This document shows, in pieces, positions 18,785-19,346 of a stretch of 19,346 nt of DNA (its first letter is position 1; the number at the start of each line of letters is the position of its first letter). The position numbers and the translations under genes were made by a program. The DNA is from Smittium culicis (taxonomy: Eukaryota > Kickxellomycota > Harpellomycetes > Harpellales > Legeriomycetaceae): contig LSSN01000950.1 of NCBI GenBank assembly GCA_001970855.1, forward strand, positions 1,540-20,885. The letters run 5' to 3'. The notes beneath the pieces were generated by a model that worked only from the letters and a program-made list of their open reading frames with translations, did not search any database and was not told the DNA's origin.

Positions 18785-19346
18785 TTGAATATAAATAAAG
18801 TTGTAAATATACAACACTAATATTGATTTCTTAATTTTCATAGAAATTTATTTGTTGAATTGCTGAGTCAAATATGATAACTGAGAGTAAAAAAAACAGT
18901 ATAGCATATTAAAAAATTAAATCTAAGATTAATTTTTTTTTTTGGCCATAAATCATTAATTTATAGATTTAAAATGTCTTCCTTTTTAGCTTTATTACAT
19001 TTACTGAAGTTTGAAATCACTATTGTATCAATTTGGTATAATTTTCCGTTAATTATCCAGATATAAACTTGCTTGTATTTTTTATTAGCTTTTATTTTGA
19101 GAATTGAATACGATATTTTGTTTTACATTTCTGGTCATATTTTGTTAATGAAATATGGAAAAATATCTATAGATCTAACTGTTATATAATTAGGGTTTAC
19201 TTTTTTTTACGATAGCATAGGTAATAATTCAAACTATTTTTAGGGAAATTATATCTTTTTAGTTGGGATATCTATCATAAAAAAGTATATTTAAGTTTTT
19301 AAATTTGAATTTTATTTACTTGTATTGTGTATTTACAAGTTTAAAG

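Larger units (their letters stand above)
13874..19346. other. Long gene-free AT-rich region
   Basis: Apart from the coding-like relic traces up to about 14230 and the possible transposon ends listed separately, I see no ORF of useful length, no tRNA-like box A/box B pair and no conserved protein motif over some 5 kb. A 63-codon minus frame at 17191-17382 is lysine/leucine-rich and typical of chance openness in such sequence. The region could be decayed repeat DNA or a long intergenic spacer. Confidence 0.5.

Noticed and set aside
1..19346. CRISPR array, bacterial operon or phage system
   Set aside because: No regularly spaced repeats and no ribosome-binding-site-led gene strings; spliceosomal introns show the DNA is eukaryotic.

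Overview
This window is AT-rich nuclear DNA, roughly three quarters A+T by eye, and it most likely comes from a fungus. The evidence is: (1) a gene split by short GT-AG introns with CTAA(C)-type branch sites that encodes a GDE1-like glycerophosphodiesterase; (2) a four-helix membrane protein of a type known from fungi (DUF7719-like, recalled from memory); (3) degenerate transposon relics. An AT-rich early-diverging fungus, for example a Harpellales/Kickxellomycotina lineage such as Smittium, would fit, but that placement is a low-confidence guess.

Layout. Positions 1-4575 form a compact block of conserved genes on the + strand. The first is the 3' nine exons of a glycerophosphocholine phosphodiesterase (5' end outside the window). 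The second is an intronless 248-residue membrane protein. A doubtful small antisense ORF lies between them (3398-3778). Positions 5005-13400 hold three spaced, same-strand (minus) paralogues encoding single-pass membrane RING-H2 proteins, presumed E3 ubiquitin ligases. They are separated by 2-3 kb of AT-rich DNA that contains a decayed LINE fragment (about 8165-8720) and an unassigned 55-residue ORF. Positions 13430-14230 hold coding-like but broken sequence that I cannot identify. From about 14.2 kb to the end I see no supportable gene, only simple repeats, one possible hAT-like terminus and one possible 187-bp piggyBac-like MITE.

How the genes relate. GDE1 acts in cytosolic phospholipid turnover, releasing glycerol-3-phosphate and choline. 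The DUF7719-like protein is of unknown function. The RING proteins share a fixed plan: N-terminal membrane anchor, a short GLD-like motif (G/N-L-x4-L-x2-Y-P-x2-x-L), a long fast-evolving spacer, a juxta-RING SP...KK motif, and a RING-H2 that ends 4-7 residues before the C-terminus. This is analogous to plant ATL ligases and is the most interesting system in the window: a locally expanded, rapidly diverging ligase family in a gene-sparse, transposon-littered stretch next to conserved housekeeping genes. Splice reconstruction also shows one non-canonical GC-AG intron in the GDE1 gene and a hidden 5' exon in the third RING gene.
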